From the NCBI RefSeq assembly GCF_032452875.1, contig NC_083881.1:60829689-60893688 (forward strand): a stretch of DNA of 64,000 nt. The letters run 5' to 3'. Positions 1 to 13,400 of the stretch are shown here, one piece after another. The translations under genes and the position numbers were made by a program. Numbering within the stretch: position 1 is the stretch's first letter; every line of letters begins with the position of its first letter. Under the pieces are notes generated by a model. The model was not told where the DNA came from. It saw nothing but the letters and a program-made list of their open reading frames with translations, and searched no databases. Origin of the DNA: Bos javanicus. Lineage: Eukaryota > Chordata > Mammalia > Artiodactyla > Bovidae.

Positions 1-18
1 TTTGGTAGAGAAGGATAG

Positions 19-239
19 TACGCGTGTCTGCTAAGTTGCTTCAGTGGTGTCCGACTCTTTGCGATCCTATGGACTGTAGCCCGCCAGGCTCCTCAGTCCA
101 TAGGATTCTCCAAGAATACTGGGGTGAACTGCCATGCCTTCCTCCAGGGTATATTTGACCCAGGGATCAAACCCATGTCTCTTATGTCTTCTGCCCTGGC
201 ATGCAGGTTCTTTACCACTAGCGCCACCTAGGAAGCACA
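19..239 (-). mobile_element. Bov-tA SINE
   Basis: The minus strand carries a tRNA-Glu-derived SINE. On the plus strand it reads as the BovA half (TGTCCGACTCTTTGCGA-like) followed by the inverted tRNA-like half ending near GGTTCTTTACCACTAGCGCC. It is bounded by an 8-bp TSD AAGGATAG at 11-18 and 240-247. The short reading frames inside are SINE sequence, not genes. Confidence 0.92.
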
Positions 240-247
240 AAGGATAG

Positions 248-1064
248 CATATTCCTTCCCAAAGTAGTAGGAAGGGAAGGAGAAGGTCTCTGCACTCCTC
301 TCTAGGCTCCAGACTGATTATTTGCATTAGTTTCTTTCTCCTTCCTTCTCCCTAGTCTCTTATTACAGAACGTGAAGATTCCCCTGGGGGTGATGACTGA
401 AGGTAGCTGCCAGTTTATCTACTATTGAAAACTCTGAGAGAAGAATTGGGTCCCAATTATAGGCAAGATTGTTGTTTAAAGATGGGGTATTTAATACTTT
501 GTGTTCACACATTAGGTTCAGTCGCTAATTCCAAAGCAACAGAAAAAGATTCACTTCAGTGTCTCATGTTATCACAAGCTATCATTTTTAGTACTTATTT
601 GAGCTTATTCAATATTGAAATTTTCTCCAAGTCACAATTACCTATTTCAATTGTATGTTATAAATAACCACTCAGATTGAATCCATTTATACACATGTAT
701 AACTGACAAAAATATCCTCTAAGGAGCCTCTCTTTCCTTTCTCTGTAAGATCCATAATTCAAACTAGAAAGCGAAGATCCTTTCTAGTTCTTCTTTTTGC
801 AATCCTGTAACATTGTATACTCTATTGTTGTAAATAATGATCCTATAATACTAAATGCAATGTTATAGGATTTTTACTACTCATTTAGGAGAAATACACC
901 ACGATAACTTTAGGTAATTAGGTTCTGAGTTAAGGTTAGCCCAGCGAATAATTCAATGCTTTTCTATATATCAACATTAAAACAAGTTGGAAAGGTCACA
1001 TTTTTACTTTACTATTTAAAATTTAATGAGCATTTTCCTTTATGATTGAATAAAGGTCCACAGG
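248..1064. other. no recognised feature
   Basis: About 0.8 kb of AT-rich DNA. I see no coding signature, young repeat or structured RNA here. Confidence 0.5.
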
Positions 1065-1290
1065 AGGCTTCCCAGGTGGCTCAGTGGTAGGGAACCCACA
1101 TGCCAAGCAGGAGACACAGGAGATGCAAATTCAATCCCTGGGTCAGGAACAACCCCTGGAGGAGGAATCGGCAACCCACTCCAGTAATTTTGCCTGAGAA
1201 ATCCCATGGACAGGAGGAACCTGGCAGGCTACAGTCCAGAGTCAGCCACCACTGAGCACACACACACAGCCACACACAAAGGCACACAAG
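1065..1290 (+). mobile_element. Bov-tA SINE with CA-rich tail
   Basis: Starts with the SINE head GGCTTCCCAGGTGGCTCAG and runs through the conserved GGCAACCCACTCCAGTA and GGCAGGCTACAGTCCA blocks. The usual GTCACAAAGAGTCAGACA block is shortened, and the element passes into an impure CA repeat at about 1256-1290. No clear TSD was found. Confidence 0.88.
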
Positions 1291-1630
1291 ATCCAATGAC
1301 GGCTATCAAAATGAATACCAAATTTTTAAATACATAACACAAACTTTAAAAAGTTAGTTAATTAACATTAACTATAGTACTTGGTAAATAATAATGTCAG
1401 CAGCAACTTTCATGTGTTTAAGGGTTTCTAAACTTCCTACTATGGGTAGGAGGTTGGTATTTTTATAAACTAATATTTTCCTGGCTATGCTAAAATTAAT
1501 AGAGTCTTGGATGTTTTGGTTTTTTGGAAAAAAAGCCAAAACATAACATTACAAATATAAAAAGAGTAATTATACTATTTGGGTTTTTCTAATGTACTCT
1601 CCCAGAATTTTAAACTGTTCGTTAATAGTT
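1291..1630. other. no recognised feature
   Basis: AT-rich DNA between two retroelements. Nothing recognisable was seen. Confidence 0.5.
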
Positions 1631-1948
1631 CCAACCAGTCCATTCTGAAGGAGATCGGCCCTGGGATTTCTTTGGAAGGAATGATGCTAAAGCTGAAACT
1701 CCCGTACTTTGGCCACCTCATGCGAAGAGTTGACTCATTGGAAAAGACTCTGATGCTGGGAAGGATTGGAGGAAGGAGGAGAAGGGGACGACAGAGGATG
1801 AGATGGCTGGATGGCATCACTGTCTCCATGGACGTGAGTCTGAGTGAACTCCAGGAGCTGGTGATGGACAGGGAGGCCTGGTGTGCTGCGATTCATGGGG
1901 TCTCAAAGAGTCAGACACAACCGAGCGACTGAACTGAACTGAACTGAT
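1631..1948 (+). mobile_element. BovB LINE, 3'-end fragment
   Basis: Heavily 5'-truncated BovB. It begins in the C-terminal part of the reverse-transcriptase ORF (CCAACCAGTCCATTCTGAAG) and ends in a GAACT repeat tail at 1931-1945. The C-terminal frame stays open from 1579 to the ORF end. At the position where several other copies here have TGA, this copy keeps CGA (arginine), so its ORF continues about 75 codons further. Confidence 0.92.
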
Positions 1949-2026
1949 ACATATATAATGTACAACAGTTATTTTCCTAATACAAATTTTATTAAAAGGA
2001 CTTTAACAGAACTAACAACTGAATAT

Positions 2027-2242
2027 GGGCTTCCCAGGTGGTGCTAGTGGTAAAGAAGCCACGGTGCCAATTCAGGAGACCTAACAGACACAAGTTCGAT
2101 CACTGGGTCAGGAAGATCCCCTGGAGGAGGGAGAGGCAAGCCACTCTAGTATTCTTGCCTGCAGAATCCCGTGGACAGAGGAGCCTGATGGGCTACAGTC
2201 CATGGGGTCACAAAGAGTCAGACATGACTGAAGCAACTTAGA
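2027..2242 (+). mobile_element. Bov-tA SINE (first of a pair)
   Basis: Complete head (GGGCTTCCCAGGTGGTGCTA) to 3' block (GTCAGACATGACTGAAGCAA). A second SINE follows 20 bp downstream. AACTGAATAT at 2018-2027 and AACTGAACAT at 2477-2486 flank the pair (9/10), so one SINE may have inserted beside or into the other. Confidence 0.9.
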
Positions 2243-2262
2243 ACCTGCGTCCGCATCCAATA

Positions 2263-2476
2263 GGGTTTCCCTCGTGGCTCAGCTGGTTAAGAATCCACCT
2301 GCAGTGTGGGAGACCTGAGTTCGATCCCTGGGTTGGGAAGATCCCCTGGAGATGGGAACAGCTACCGACTCCAGCATTTTGGCCTGAAGAATTCCTTGGA
2401 ATGTATAGTCCATGGGGTAGCAAAGAGTCAGACATGACTGAGTGACTTTCACTTCACCTCACTTCACACATGCGAT
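2263..2476 (+). mobile_element. Bov-tA SINE (second of a pair)
   Basis: Head GGGTTTCCCTCGTGGCTCAG, tRNA-like B-box region GAGTTCGATCCCTGG and 3' block AGAGTCAGACATGACTGAGT are all visible. The tail is a short TTCACTTCACC repeat. See the upstream SINE for the shared flanking repeat. Confidence 0.9.
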
Positions 2477-2583
2477 AACTGAACATAATATACAATTTTG
2501 TGATTCTTCAAATTTTAAGACTAGATTTAACCCCTCCTAATAAATCCTCAGAAAATTTCCTTCTTAGTTTTTCTGCATTGACT

Positions 2584-4600
2584 CAATTCTGTTCAGTCAT
2601 TCACTAGTGGCTGACTCTTTGCAACCCCATGAACTGCAGAACTCCAGGCTTCCCTATCCATCACCAACTCCCGGAGCCTACCCAAACTCATGCCCAGTGA
2701 GTCAGTGATGCCATCCAACCATCTCTTCCTCTGTTGTCCCCTTCTCCTCCTGCCTTCAATTGTTCCCAGCATTAGGGTCTTTTCAAATGAGTCAGTTCTT
2801 CACATGAGGTGGCCAAAGTATTGGAGTTTCAGCTTCAGCATCAGTCCTTCCACTGAATACTCAGGATTGATTTCCTTTAGGATGGACAGGTTGGATCTCC
2901 TTGCTGTCCAAGGGACTCTCAAGATTTCCTGAAATCTAAATGAAATACTGTTTAAGAATTTTCCACAGTTTGATGTGATCCACACAGTCAAAGGCTTTGG
3001 CCTTGTCAATAAAAGAGAAGTAGATGTTTTTCTGGAAATTTCTTGCTTTTTTGATGATCCAGCAGATGTTGGCGATTTGATCTCTGGTTCCTCTGCCTTT
3101 TCAAAAACCAGCCTGAACATCTGGAAGTTCACAGTTCACATACTGTTGAAACCTGGCTTGGAGAATTTTGAGCATTACTTTGCTAGTGTGTGGGATGAGT
3201 GCAATTGTGCAGTAGTTTGAGCATTCTTTGGCATTGCCTTTCTTTCATATTGGAATGAAAACTGACCTTTTCCAATCCTGTGGCCACTGCTGAGTCTTCC
3301 AAATTTGCTGGCATATTGAGTGCAGCACTTTTACAGCATCATCTTTTAGGACATGAAATAGCTAAGCTGGAATTCCATCACCTCCATCCACTAGTTTTGT
3401 TCATAGTGATGCTTCCTAAGGCACACTTGACTTCACATTCCAGGATGTCTGACTCTAGGTGAATGATCACACCATGGTGGTCATCTGGGTCATGAAGATC
3501 TTTTTTGTATTTTTCTGTGTATTCTTGTCACCTTTTCTTAATATCTTCTGCTTCTGCTAGGTCCATACCATTTCTGTCTTTTATTGTGCTCATCTTTGCA
3601 TAAGATGTTCCCTTGGTATCTCTAATTTTCTTGAAGAAATCTGTAGTCTTTTCCATTCTATTGTTTTCCTCTATTTCTTTGCATTGATCGTGGAGGAAGG
3701 CTTTCTTATCTCTCCTTACTAATCTTTGGAACTCTACGTTCAAATGGGTATATCTTTCTTTTTCTCCTTTCCTTTTCACTTCTCTTCTTTTCACAGCTAT
3801 TTGTAAGGCCTCCTCAGACAGCCATTTTGTTTTTTGTCATTTTTTTTCTTGGGGATGTTCTTGATCCCTGTCTCCTGTACAATGCCACAAACCTCCATCC
3901 ATAGTTCATCAGGCACTTCAGATCTAATCCCTTGAATCTATTTCTCACTTCCACTGTATAATTGTAAGGGATTTGATTTAGGTCATACCTGAATGGCCTA
4001 GTGGTCTTCCCTACTGTCTTAAATTTAAGTCTGAATTTGGCAATAAGGAGTTCATGATCTGAGCCACAGTCAGCTCCCAGTCTTGTTTTTGCTGACTGTA
4101 TAAAGCTTCTCCATCTTTGGCTGCTGCAAAGAATATAATCAATCTGATTTCAATGTTGACCATCTGGTGATGTTGATGTGTAGAGTCTTCTCTTGTGTTG
4201 TTGGAAGTGGGTGTTTGCTATGACCAGTGTGTTCTCTTGGCAAAACTCTGTTAGACTTTGCTCTGCTTCATTTTGTACTCCAAGGTCAAATTTGCCTGTT
4301 ACTCCAGATATCTCTTGACTTCCTACTTTTGCATTCCAGTCCCCTATAATGAAAAGGACATCTTTTTTGGGCATTAGTTCTATAAAGTCTCGTAGGTCGT
4401 CGTGAACCGTTCAACTTTAGCTTCTTCAGCATTAGTGGTTGGGGCATAGACTTGGATTACTATGATATTGAATGGTTTGCCTTGGAAACGAACAGAGATT
4501 ATTCTGTCATTTTTGAGATTGCACCCAAGTACTACATTTCACAGTCTTTTTTTGAAATTGGTAGAGTTCAACAAAAGACTCTTTTGTAAAAATTGGTAGA
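2584..4600 (-). mobile_element. BovB LINE, internally deleted and 5'-truncated
   Basis: A decayed minus-strand BovB. Its 3' end lies near 2584. ORF2 survives as separate frames: C-terminal piece and part of RT (2800-3132), a region between endonuclease and RT (3528-3794), and the endonuclease C-terminal part with a GDWN-type motif (4150-4374). Compared with the copy at 34799-38431, about 700 bp of RT including the YADD motif are missing near 2945. The 5' break near 4546-4600 is ragged, with a locally repeated TTGGTAGA/GACTCTTTTG motif. This copy spans the 194 bp missing from the twin-primed BovB further along. Confidence 0.9.
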
Positions 4601-6604
4601 TTTTGTGATGGTAACAGATTCTTAATCATTCAACAGGGCCTTCTTTTTCTCAATACAGACCATCAACTTTCAATTTTCAGCTTTCAACCATCAATTTTCT
4701 CAATACAGACCAAAAATTAAAAATTTTAAGCTGTAATTCTTCTGATAAAATACCAGTGCAATAAAATAAGCTGTGTATCTTAAAGCAGGAGTATTTTAGT
4801 AATTTCATTAGCAAGTCTGTAAAGTCACTTTCTTAACACTAGTTTTTTAGTGTATAAAATAATTTCATTCAATAAATTAGTGTAGAGTCTAATCTGTATA
4901 AAAGCTTTTAAGGCAAATATACTCTTAATGTTAAAATCAGAAATAACATATTAATAAAATTTATTGTAGGCAATACCCAATTTATATATTGTTTCACCCA
5001 AAGTTTTATTCCTTTATACATATCTTAATTAATTACTGCCACCAAGCATTGTACTAGACATGACTGGAAATAAAGATGTTAATAAAATAGTGTTCACTGT
5101 ATCACAATGTTTTCTGAGGTTATACATAAAAAGGTTACACAGGTCTAGCCCATGACAATGTCTCATGCCTTTTTCAGCAGCAACATACATTTTTTGAAGC
5201 TCGTCTCTAAAAGCTAATCTAATAATCAGTTAAGATTACATTTGGCTACAAATTCCCAAAAATCCATCAAGCAGCATTTTTAACAGGAGAGGTGTTTATC
5301 TTTCTGGCACAACAAGAAGCCAGTCGAGGGCTGGTGCAGCACTAAATGATGCTGACGAAGCACCAAACTCTCCATAACATGTTGCTCTACAATCCTGGAC
5401 TTTGGATCCTGCACCTCAGGTACTTTTTTCATATGCCAGGAACAAAAAAGGGAGAAGCCAGAGTGGCTGCAACAGTAGACTAGGCTCTCTTTGTCTAGAA
5501 CTGAGTCAAGGCTGTCGAAAGCTACAACGAAAAGATGAGCTTTTCATTCTGTAGGTTCCACAGTAGAAAAGAATATATAGCAGAGGAACAGAGTAACTAA
5601 AGAGCTACAGTGGACACTTAGTAAGATCACAAAGAGTATCTTTATGCTCATGATCTGTTGACTATTACTTTGATTTCCCAAATAATGTAATTCTAAAAAT
5701 AATAAACTGAATAGAATACAACAATAATCATATTATAGTAAAAATTGAAATAGTAAATATTCATATCTAGGTGGGAAACTGATGATCATGAAACACTGTG
5801 AGATGAAACTAAAAATTAAAATACACAACCTCATATAAACATACATTTAAAAATAAAACCAAAATATCCCAAACCATATATCCCTTCATAGCTCAAAAAA
5901 CTGTTAAATGAAGACCTTTAAAATAAGCATGATATTAAATACTGAGTTAAATGTTGAAAAAAGGATTTTATTATAATACATATGAGCAAGAAGTTGCTTA
6001 AGAGTAATCACAAATATGAAGAGAGTGAGCATGGTTATACATCACTGATTGGAAGAAGCATTTCAACAAGCCAGAAGTGTACAGTTCCATTTTAAAATTA
6101 GAAAATGGCTCAGTGAAAGACACTGAGGCACTAGACATGTCCTCAGAGTCTTCATTAAATGCAGCATATATTTGAAAACTTGAATTTGGCTATTAATAAC
6201 TCTTGATTTCTTTTCTATTCAAGTTTGGTAACAGAATCATGAAATTTCCCTGAGCAAAATTTTATATAAAAGTATAAAGTAGTCTGTGACCTATTATCAA
6301 ATTTTCTAAGAAAAGATTCTGCAGATTTGGAAAGGAAAAACCTCAAAGTTTACTGTAGCAATACTGAATGTCTCTATCTATTACATGAATATCTAAAGGG
6401 GAAAAAACCTCAGCTCACACTTCTTTAGAAGTTTTTTACAGATACCTGTGTGACCTATAGTTTGCCACCAACTTCAAGCTGGTAACTCAGTTAATGGAAA
6501 CACTTAATTGATGTTTATTGTAGCTAGTATTAGATATAAGCTATATTTACCATGAGAACAATTGGTGTTTTGGTCATTTAAAAATGAGTATTTCACTACT
6601 ATAT
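4601..6604. other. mostly unrecognised AT-rich DNA with possible ancient repeats
   Basis: A 17-bp block TTTCTCAATACAGACCA occurs at 4646-4662 and again at 4696-4712. About 5157-5590 is richer in GC and resembles an old interspersed repeat (GAGGTGTTTATCTTTCTGGC region) that I cannot classify. No coding signature was seen. Confidence 0.4.
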
Positions 6605-6806
6605 ATAAGGTAAACAACTAACAAGGACCTACTGTATAGCACAGGAAACTCTACTCAATATTGTGATAACCTGTATGAGAAAAAAGTCTTAAAAGGAACG
6701 AATATATGTATATGTATAACTGAATCACTTTGCTGTACACCTGAAACTAAGATAACACTGCAAATCAAATATATTCCAATAAAACTAAAATATTTTAAAA
6801 AATAAA
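6605..6806 (+). mobile_element. artiodactyl L1 3' UTR end
   Basis: Carries the characteristic artiodactyl L1 3' sequence: CCTACTGTATAGCACAGGAA, then CACTTTGCTGTACACC, AACACTGCAAATCAA and an A-rich tail. It is 5'-truncated with no ORF. A sibling lies at 30216-30377. Confidence 0.8.
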
Positions 6807-7423
6807 AATGAATGTTTTTAGATACATCCTGAAAACTATAAAAGGTCTTCAACTTTCTCCTTTCTTGTGTCCAGTTTCATCCCTTCTTTTCAAATTGCCA
6901 GGCAAACTTGTTCCCAGTAAATTTAGACAAAGAAAAACTTTTTCTGTGTTTATTTCATTGATAACTAAACTGCTAAAATTGGTCCAGTTCTCTATGAGCC
7001 CGGGGCTATTACATCCATACTGTGTTCTGTTTGTCACTAGCCGTGTTTCTTAATTCTATTGGTGCTGATTCCGCTCATGCAAACTAGCTGCTATGTCATA
7101 AGAAAAAATATACAAAAACAGATCCTGGTCTTGCTGCCAGTTGCAACCACAGTCTTAACTGTCAAAGTAGCCTCTTCACTCTCCAGTAATTCAGGGGGAA
7201 ACAGTCATTAGTATCTATCCTATCTTAGAGTAAGGATATAGAAACTGCAGTGGAAGATTGCTCTAAATATCCATCTGCCTGAATATCACTCGAAGCATCT
7301 ATACAGGAAAAGATAGGGAGCTACAATACAACCCAGATGTCTCTGACCTTTCATTGGCTCTTTGCAGTGCTGAATAATAAAATATTTAATTATTTTTCTA
7401 AAAGTATAATTACATTCATGTGT
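6807..7423. other. no recognised feature
   Basis: Mixed-composition DNA. Open frames on both strands here lack domain or splice support. Confidence 0.45.
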
Positions 7424-7434
7424 TATTTACCCTT

Positions 7435-7700
7435 GCTGCTAAGTCGCTTCAGTCATGTCCGACTCTGTGCGACCCCAGAGATGACAGCCCACCAGGCTCC
7501 CCCTCCCTGGGATTCTCCAGGCAAGAACACTGGAGTGGGTTGCCATTTCCTTCTCCAATGCATGAAAGTGAAAAGTGAAAGTGAAGTCGCTCAGTCGTGT
7601 CCGACTCTTAGCGACCCCATGAACTTCAGCCCACCAGGCTCCTCCGTCCATGGGATTTTCCAGGCAAGAGTACTGGAGTGGGGTGCCATTGCCTTCTCCA
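7435..7700 (-). mobile_element. BovA2 dimeric SINE
   Basis: Two BovA monomers joined by the AT-poor linker containing GAAAGTGAAAAGTGAAAGTG. It is flanked by a perfect 11-bp TSD TATTTACCCTT at 7424-7434 and 7701-7711, so the boundaries are firm and the insertion is young. Confidence 0.96.
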
Positions 7701-7711
7701 TATTTACCCTT

Positions 7712-9879
7712 ATAATACAATCAATAATACAAACAGAAAATGAAATCATAACATATATTCAATCCCATTTTTGACATCACTATAAATAATCTCTTTGGCT
7801 TTATTTATTTAAGATCAAGCTATGCCATCTTTTTAATCTTCAGCGTTTGGGCTGGACATGTGCGTGTGTGTGTTACATGTATCACATACACACATATACA
7901 TATACAATTGGCCTGCAGGTAGCAACTGTAAGAAGAGTGAAGTTAGACTATTTTCCGAATATGAAGAAAAAGAAAAAATACATACACAATGGTTAGTCAC
8001 ATATTTGAAAGCTCATTGTTTTATCTACGTAGAAAACAACTTTTTTTTTACATTCTTTTTCTTTGATTTTTTTAATTCCACTCATTTCAAGGATTCTTTC
8101 TCATAACATTATCAGACTTTTCAGATGTTATGGATATTACAAATATTTTTAAATTATCAAAATTACAGGGAAACTTTACAGATAACTAGAAAAACATAAT
8201 AACAAATAGCCCATAATTTTTACCAAGAATATACCAGTAGAAAATTCACAAGCTTTTTAACAACTTCCCTGGTTCAAAAAATAATAAGAAAATTGATATG
8301 GAACTATTTGACTGTGACTGCACTTTTTATCTTCCTTTTGATCTACCATATTGCTTCATAAAGAAGAAAACTTTAAATGATATAAAAAGTTATTCACTAA
8401 GCACTGTGCCCTTCAGGTCTGAATGTAAAAACTAATATCAGGTGTGACAATAGACAATTTAGAATGTGAAACTATAAAGTACAATGAGAGTTTAAAATTG
8501 ATTTTCCAAAACTCTGACAAAGTGAATAAATACCTAGGATGTCTTTAATGTTTATCTAAAAGTTGCCAGTACCTTGCCCCACTCAAAGACATCACATATT
8601 TAATATAGAAAATTATATAGTTGATATACTTTATACTCAAGAATTAGTTATCTTATCCAGTAGTAGATACTGAGTAAGAAAAAAATACAGGATTCTAAAT
8701 ATACTTCCAGATAAGAAGATCATGTGCAACAGGGCAGATCCAATATATTTCAATCATTCATATTAAAAATACATGACTTACCTACTAAACCCCAAGCCTA
8801 CTTTTCTTAGCTCTGCTCCCTTTAGAGCCGTTAACAGGAGATACAAGTGCAAAGTAAAATTAGTACGTCATAGTCATGCAGAAAGAATATGTGGCTATTA
8901 AATATAAAAAGATCACAATGAGGGTACCTCCAGTTTCTTAACCCTCAACCAAAATCCAGAGCATTTGGTCTCTGCCATTCACTGGAGAACTAAAGAGACA
9001 CCAGGGAGCAACCCAGGAAGATGATCCTTCCTCCAAGATAGCAGCCTCTGTAACAGGACTCCAAACGGCACACGCACCAGAGGAAATTACTGAGCTGTCA
9101 AAGACTCAGGGACTTCAGAGTGTCAGGGAAGGAGAAGTTGGTTGTCAACTTATTATCAATGCCAAGTTTATATCACATTTAAAAAATAAATACCAATACC
9201 CAGTTCATTAAAATGCTTTATTAAAACGGGATAGTATTTTATTCTCTTCCTCTACAAATAAGTTACAATGTATATCTTGGAGATTTTTCATATGTAGTGA
9301 TGTGATAAAATAACTACACTTAAATAGTGAGTATCCCATCACTAATGGTATCTTCAAGTATAAGAAAAATTTCTGGAAAAGTGAGTGAAAAGAAAAAAAA
9401 AATGTTAGCAACTTACTAGTTAAGATTTTGAAAAATTTCCCAATTTTAAAATATTGCTATCCTTGCAGTACGAAATCCATTCAATATTTGACTTTTTCTA
9501 CATTCATTCTCTTTACTCAAGTTATATGTAAACACATATTTAGATAATTTTTTGTTTTCAACACTTTTTGTCACTCACTACTCTATGCTATATACATATA
9601 AAATAGCCAAAACAGCCAATTCTATATAAAAGGATAAAACACTAACATCAGTCCTTAAGTCCCTTTATTCCAAGAAGTGCATGTAATTTTTCTTTTTCCT
9701 TACGGCAGACACTGACTGTTACTGTCCTTCCCAGCTCCCCTTCCCCAGGCTGATGAAGCCTTTCCCCAGAGCTGTGTGTGCTGGCTGCTATAAAGACATG
9801 CATTCCCCACCTCAGCAAACTGTCCTCCTCAACTAACAGGAGTCGCCTTCTCTGGAACATAGTGCTGACATTTCCATCC
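7712..9879. other. no recognised gene; small microsatellite
   Basis: AT-rich DNA. An impure TG/CA stretch lies at about 7858-7910. A GC-richer block at 9640-9880 contains short open frames without coding signature and could be part of the degraded retroviral locus downstream. Otherwise nothing was recognised. Confidence 0.45.
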
Positions 9880-10230
9880 CAGTATGGCCCAGAGCCAATG
9901 CCCTACTGAGATGGGGATGCCAAAGTCTACCACTCTTGCCTCAAAGGAGAAAACACTGTCTTATGATTAACTCAAGATTTAAGCCTCCAAACATACACCT
10001 TCCCATACATACACATACCCAGACTAGGCTACACTCAGCCAAGGCAAGGCTTTGCTAGAGACCACTTCAGCTGACCATCCCTCTTCAGCTGTTTCCCCTT
10101 CCTTAGCCTGCTTCTATCACTTCCTTAAAGGTTGTTTCTGAAGAACAGATCTTCAACAAATCATGTTGAAATTTGTTGCCAGACAGAGAAATCCCTGTCT
10201 CAGGCTCTGCTTCTAATGAACTTGACGTAA
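9880..10230 (+). repeat. possible 5' LTR of the ERVL-class relic
   Basis: Ends in CCTGTCTCAGGCTCTGCTTC at about 10195-10214. A related end, TCTTGTCAGGCTCTGTTCCT, is seen near 15179-15198 beyond the pol relic. That spacing suggests a decayed LTR pair (LTR16-like by recall). Terminal dinucleotides and boundaries cannot be set by eye. Confidence 0.3.
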
Positions 10231-10242
10231 ATAATACATGGG

Positions 10243-10442
10243 CTTTCCTGGTGACTCAAACAGTAAAGAATCTGCGTGCAATGCGGGAGACCCGGGTTTG
10301 ATCCCTGGGTCAGAAAGATCCCCTAGAGAAGAAAATGGCAACCCACTGCAGTATTCTTCCCTGGATAATTCCATGGACAGAGGATCCTGGCAGGCTACCA
10401 TATATGGAGTGGCAAAGAGTCAGACATGACTGAGCAACTAAC
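10243..10442 (+). mobile_element. Bov-tA SINE
   Basis: Head GGGCTTTCCTGGTGACTCAA to GTCAGACATGACTGAGCAAC. Flanked by a 9-bp TSD ATACATGGG at 10234-10242 and 10443-10451. Confidence 0.94.
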
Positions 10443-13400
10443 ATACATGGGACAATAAACACCATGGGTCAGTCTAGGAGACAGACTCTAAGAAAGATCT
10501 GGAGTTGACTCACTCACTAGCTAACTGGAAATGAGTAACCTCTTACTGGTATAAGTGGAACACTGATGGTCCTTGACATGCAGTGGTGATGAATTTGTAA
10601 AGATTTTCATCTGCAGTAAACTGCATTGGATTATAGGTGGAAAGGGATACATTCAATTGTGTAATATCTCAGTCATTTAAAGAATATGAGAAAAACTAAC
10701 TATAAAGACTGAAATTGGATGGCTGTTACTGAATGCCAGACAGATGCATTGAAAATTTGAAAATGACAAGCTCAGGGCAGCCAGTCACCAATATAAAGCA
10801 AAGTGTGAGAGTCAAAGGGCCTCCCTAGCCTCATTTAAAGGGTCCTCTTCCCTTAAAGCCAGATGAAAGAGCCAAAGACTAGTTCAGAATTTAATTATAA
10901 GAGTGAAAGAATTTCAGAAAAAGCTAAAATCTCAGCCTTTTCCATGTCAAAGTGAGGAGCAACAGAAACATGGGACTTCCTTAAGGAGATAAACAAGAGA
11001 TCACTGAAACTCATTCCCTGAATCCTTTAGAGCTATGGAAGTGACCCACTGTCCCCACCTCAACTTATTCAAAGACAGATGACCCCCTTGATTGAAGACT
11101 ATGAAGAAGGCTCAAGGGATATACAGGTCTCCCAACACTGCGCTGGTTTCCCTCAGGATCTGCCACCTGATCAAAAAGGGTCAAATCTTAATAAAACCCA
11201 ATTGAGATAGTACTGGCTTTGTGAAGGATAAAAAGAGATTATACCCCCAAACAGAACCTAGCCAACACATACCAATAGGAACTGGGAGAGTATGACTGGC
11301 AGTGAATCCTAAAAGTGCTAGGTCAAAGAGGGTAAAAAATATAAAGCTAGATAAGAGAATTTAGATAAGACAGGATTTTTAACTCTGGCAACGGCCACAG
11401 CAGATGCTATTAATATGCAACTAGATTGCTCCTGAAAGCTTAAAAGTGATGATCCGCATTAAATGAAATAGAGATGCCAGCACTGCCCTAGAAAATTGTT
11501 GAAGGAGGTATCAAAAAACTTAGTGAAGTGTGTATGATGGAATAGTTTAGCTACAGAAGACTGAAAAATGTACTGGCTATGTTCCTCAGGAGAACTCAGA
11601 GGACTCACCAAGTTGGTACAAAAATACACTGGTGAGGCAACTGTTGTCTGTAGCCGCAGGCTAAAAGCAGAAGGTGCTGTTGGAAACTGGGCTCCCTAGT
11701 ATCAGCGGAAAGCATGGGAATGATCCATGTGGGTGCTGACATCCAGGATCTAAAGCACCATCGTAACCCCACCACCACCAGTTAGAGAAGGGGTGAGTAG
11801 TGTCAATAATACATGGAGTCCCAGCCCATGTCTATCTCACAGTGGACCCATGGGTTATCTACCTGATTTCCAAATGTATAAAAATCAGAATAGATGACAT
11901 ACTCAGCAGTTGGCAGAAGCATAACATTGATATTTTTAACCTGGAGAGCTCCTGTTACCTCACAGCCACCGTCAAGATGGTAAATGAGAACCAATTTGCA
12001 TTTTGAGGGAAATGTCAGTGACTAGGACCATTCTCAAAGACTTAAATGGTGGCATATTATGACTCCTATAACATGCCCACTTAATTCACCAGTCTGGCCT
12101 TTGCCAATCCAAATAGACCATGGGAGATGATGATATACTACTATAAACATAACCAAGCAGTAACGCCCAGATTCAACTGCTGTGCCAACCATGGTGTTTC
12201 TACTAGAATTGATTAACACAGTATTGAGTAAGTGATGTGTTGTTATTCATTTGGTTAAAGTAATTTTCCACCATCAGAAAGGAAGATTTGAAGCAATTTA
12301 CATTCACATCGGCCAAACCACTGTATACATTCAGACTTACCCTAAATAAATGTTAATTTTCCTGTTCTCTGATATATATAGTCAGAAGGAAACTTACTAA
12401 CTAAATACATGTTTCACAGAATCACTTTGGCCAACTATTTTGATAACAGCCTGTTAAGTGTACCAGAACAGCAACTTGATAGTAATTCACATGCATTCCA
12501 GAAGAGGAAGTAAGAGAGAAACCTCAAAAGCTTAAGTTTTTAGGATTTCAGGGTTATGGAACACTCCAGAACATCTCTAACATAAAGGAATGTTGATTGC
12601 ACCTTAGACCTCTGAACACTAAGAAAAAAATGTCTAAAATTTGTTAGACAAATTTTATCAGTTTTGAAGGTAGCATATTCTGTACTTGAGAATACTGCTC
12701 TTCCCCTGAGAAAAAAGGGGGCTGCGTATTGTGAGTAGGTCGAGAGCAAAAAAAAAAGAGACTTGCAGTGCATCCAGGCTGCTATACCACCCCACAGAGA
12801 GCATGGTAGAGAGATATCTGTGGTAGAAAAAGAAGCCATGTGGAGTCTCTGGAAAGTCCCAACAGGAGAACTGCAACACAAACCCACAGGATTCTAGAAC
12901 AAGCCCAGGCTATCAAAGCAGAGTTAAAAAGATGGCTTCTGTCATACTACCGGGTCCTGGAGCAGACAGAACATCTGATCTTGAGATATCAAATGACCAT
13001 ACATCCAGAAAAGCCCACTAAGAGACTAGCAAACCATAAGGTCAGACAGGCGCAGCAGCATCCCACAATAAAATGAAAGCAACTCCCCTAGGATTAGGGT
13101 TGAGCAGGTGCAGAGGGCATGAGTAAGTGGCCCAGAGAGGTGGCCCAGGCTACCAAGTCACTTAACGCTCTTACATCAGTGCTTCCTCTGAAGTTCATGC
13201 TCACTTACAATCAGCCGAAGAGGAAAGAATAAGGCTGGCACTGGATAATGAATGGGTCAGCTCAGTATGTGAGTATAAGCTAAAAATGGAGTGCTGCTGG
13301 GCCTCAGATTCAAGGTTGGCCCTGAAAGGCATTGATAAGGGGAAATCCTCTCAACAGACAGACCTTATCCACTTTGTGTGATGAGGAAAAAACATATGGA

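Noticed and set aside
2027..2242. tRNA-Glu gene
   Set aside because: The tRNA-like head is the SINE promoter; no complete cloverleaf is present and BovA sequence follows at once. The same holds for the other SINE heads.
4646..4712. tandem repeat of functional interest
   Set aside because: Only a 17-bp block occurring twice, 50 bp apart, in AT-rich DNA at a ragged BovB end.
12840..13076. 78-codon plus-strand ORF as a small gene
   Set aside because: Lies within the ERVL pol relic between RT and RNase H remnants; upstream and downstream pol continue in broken frames.
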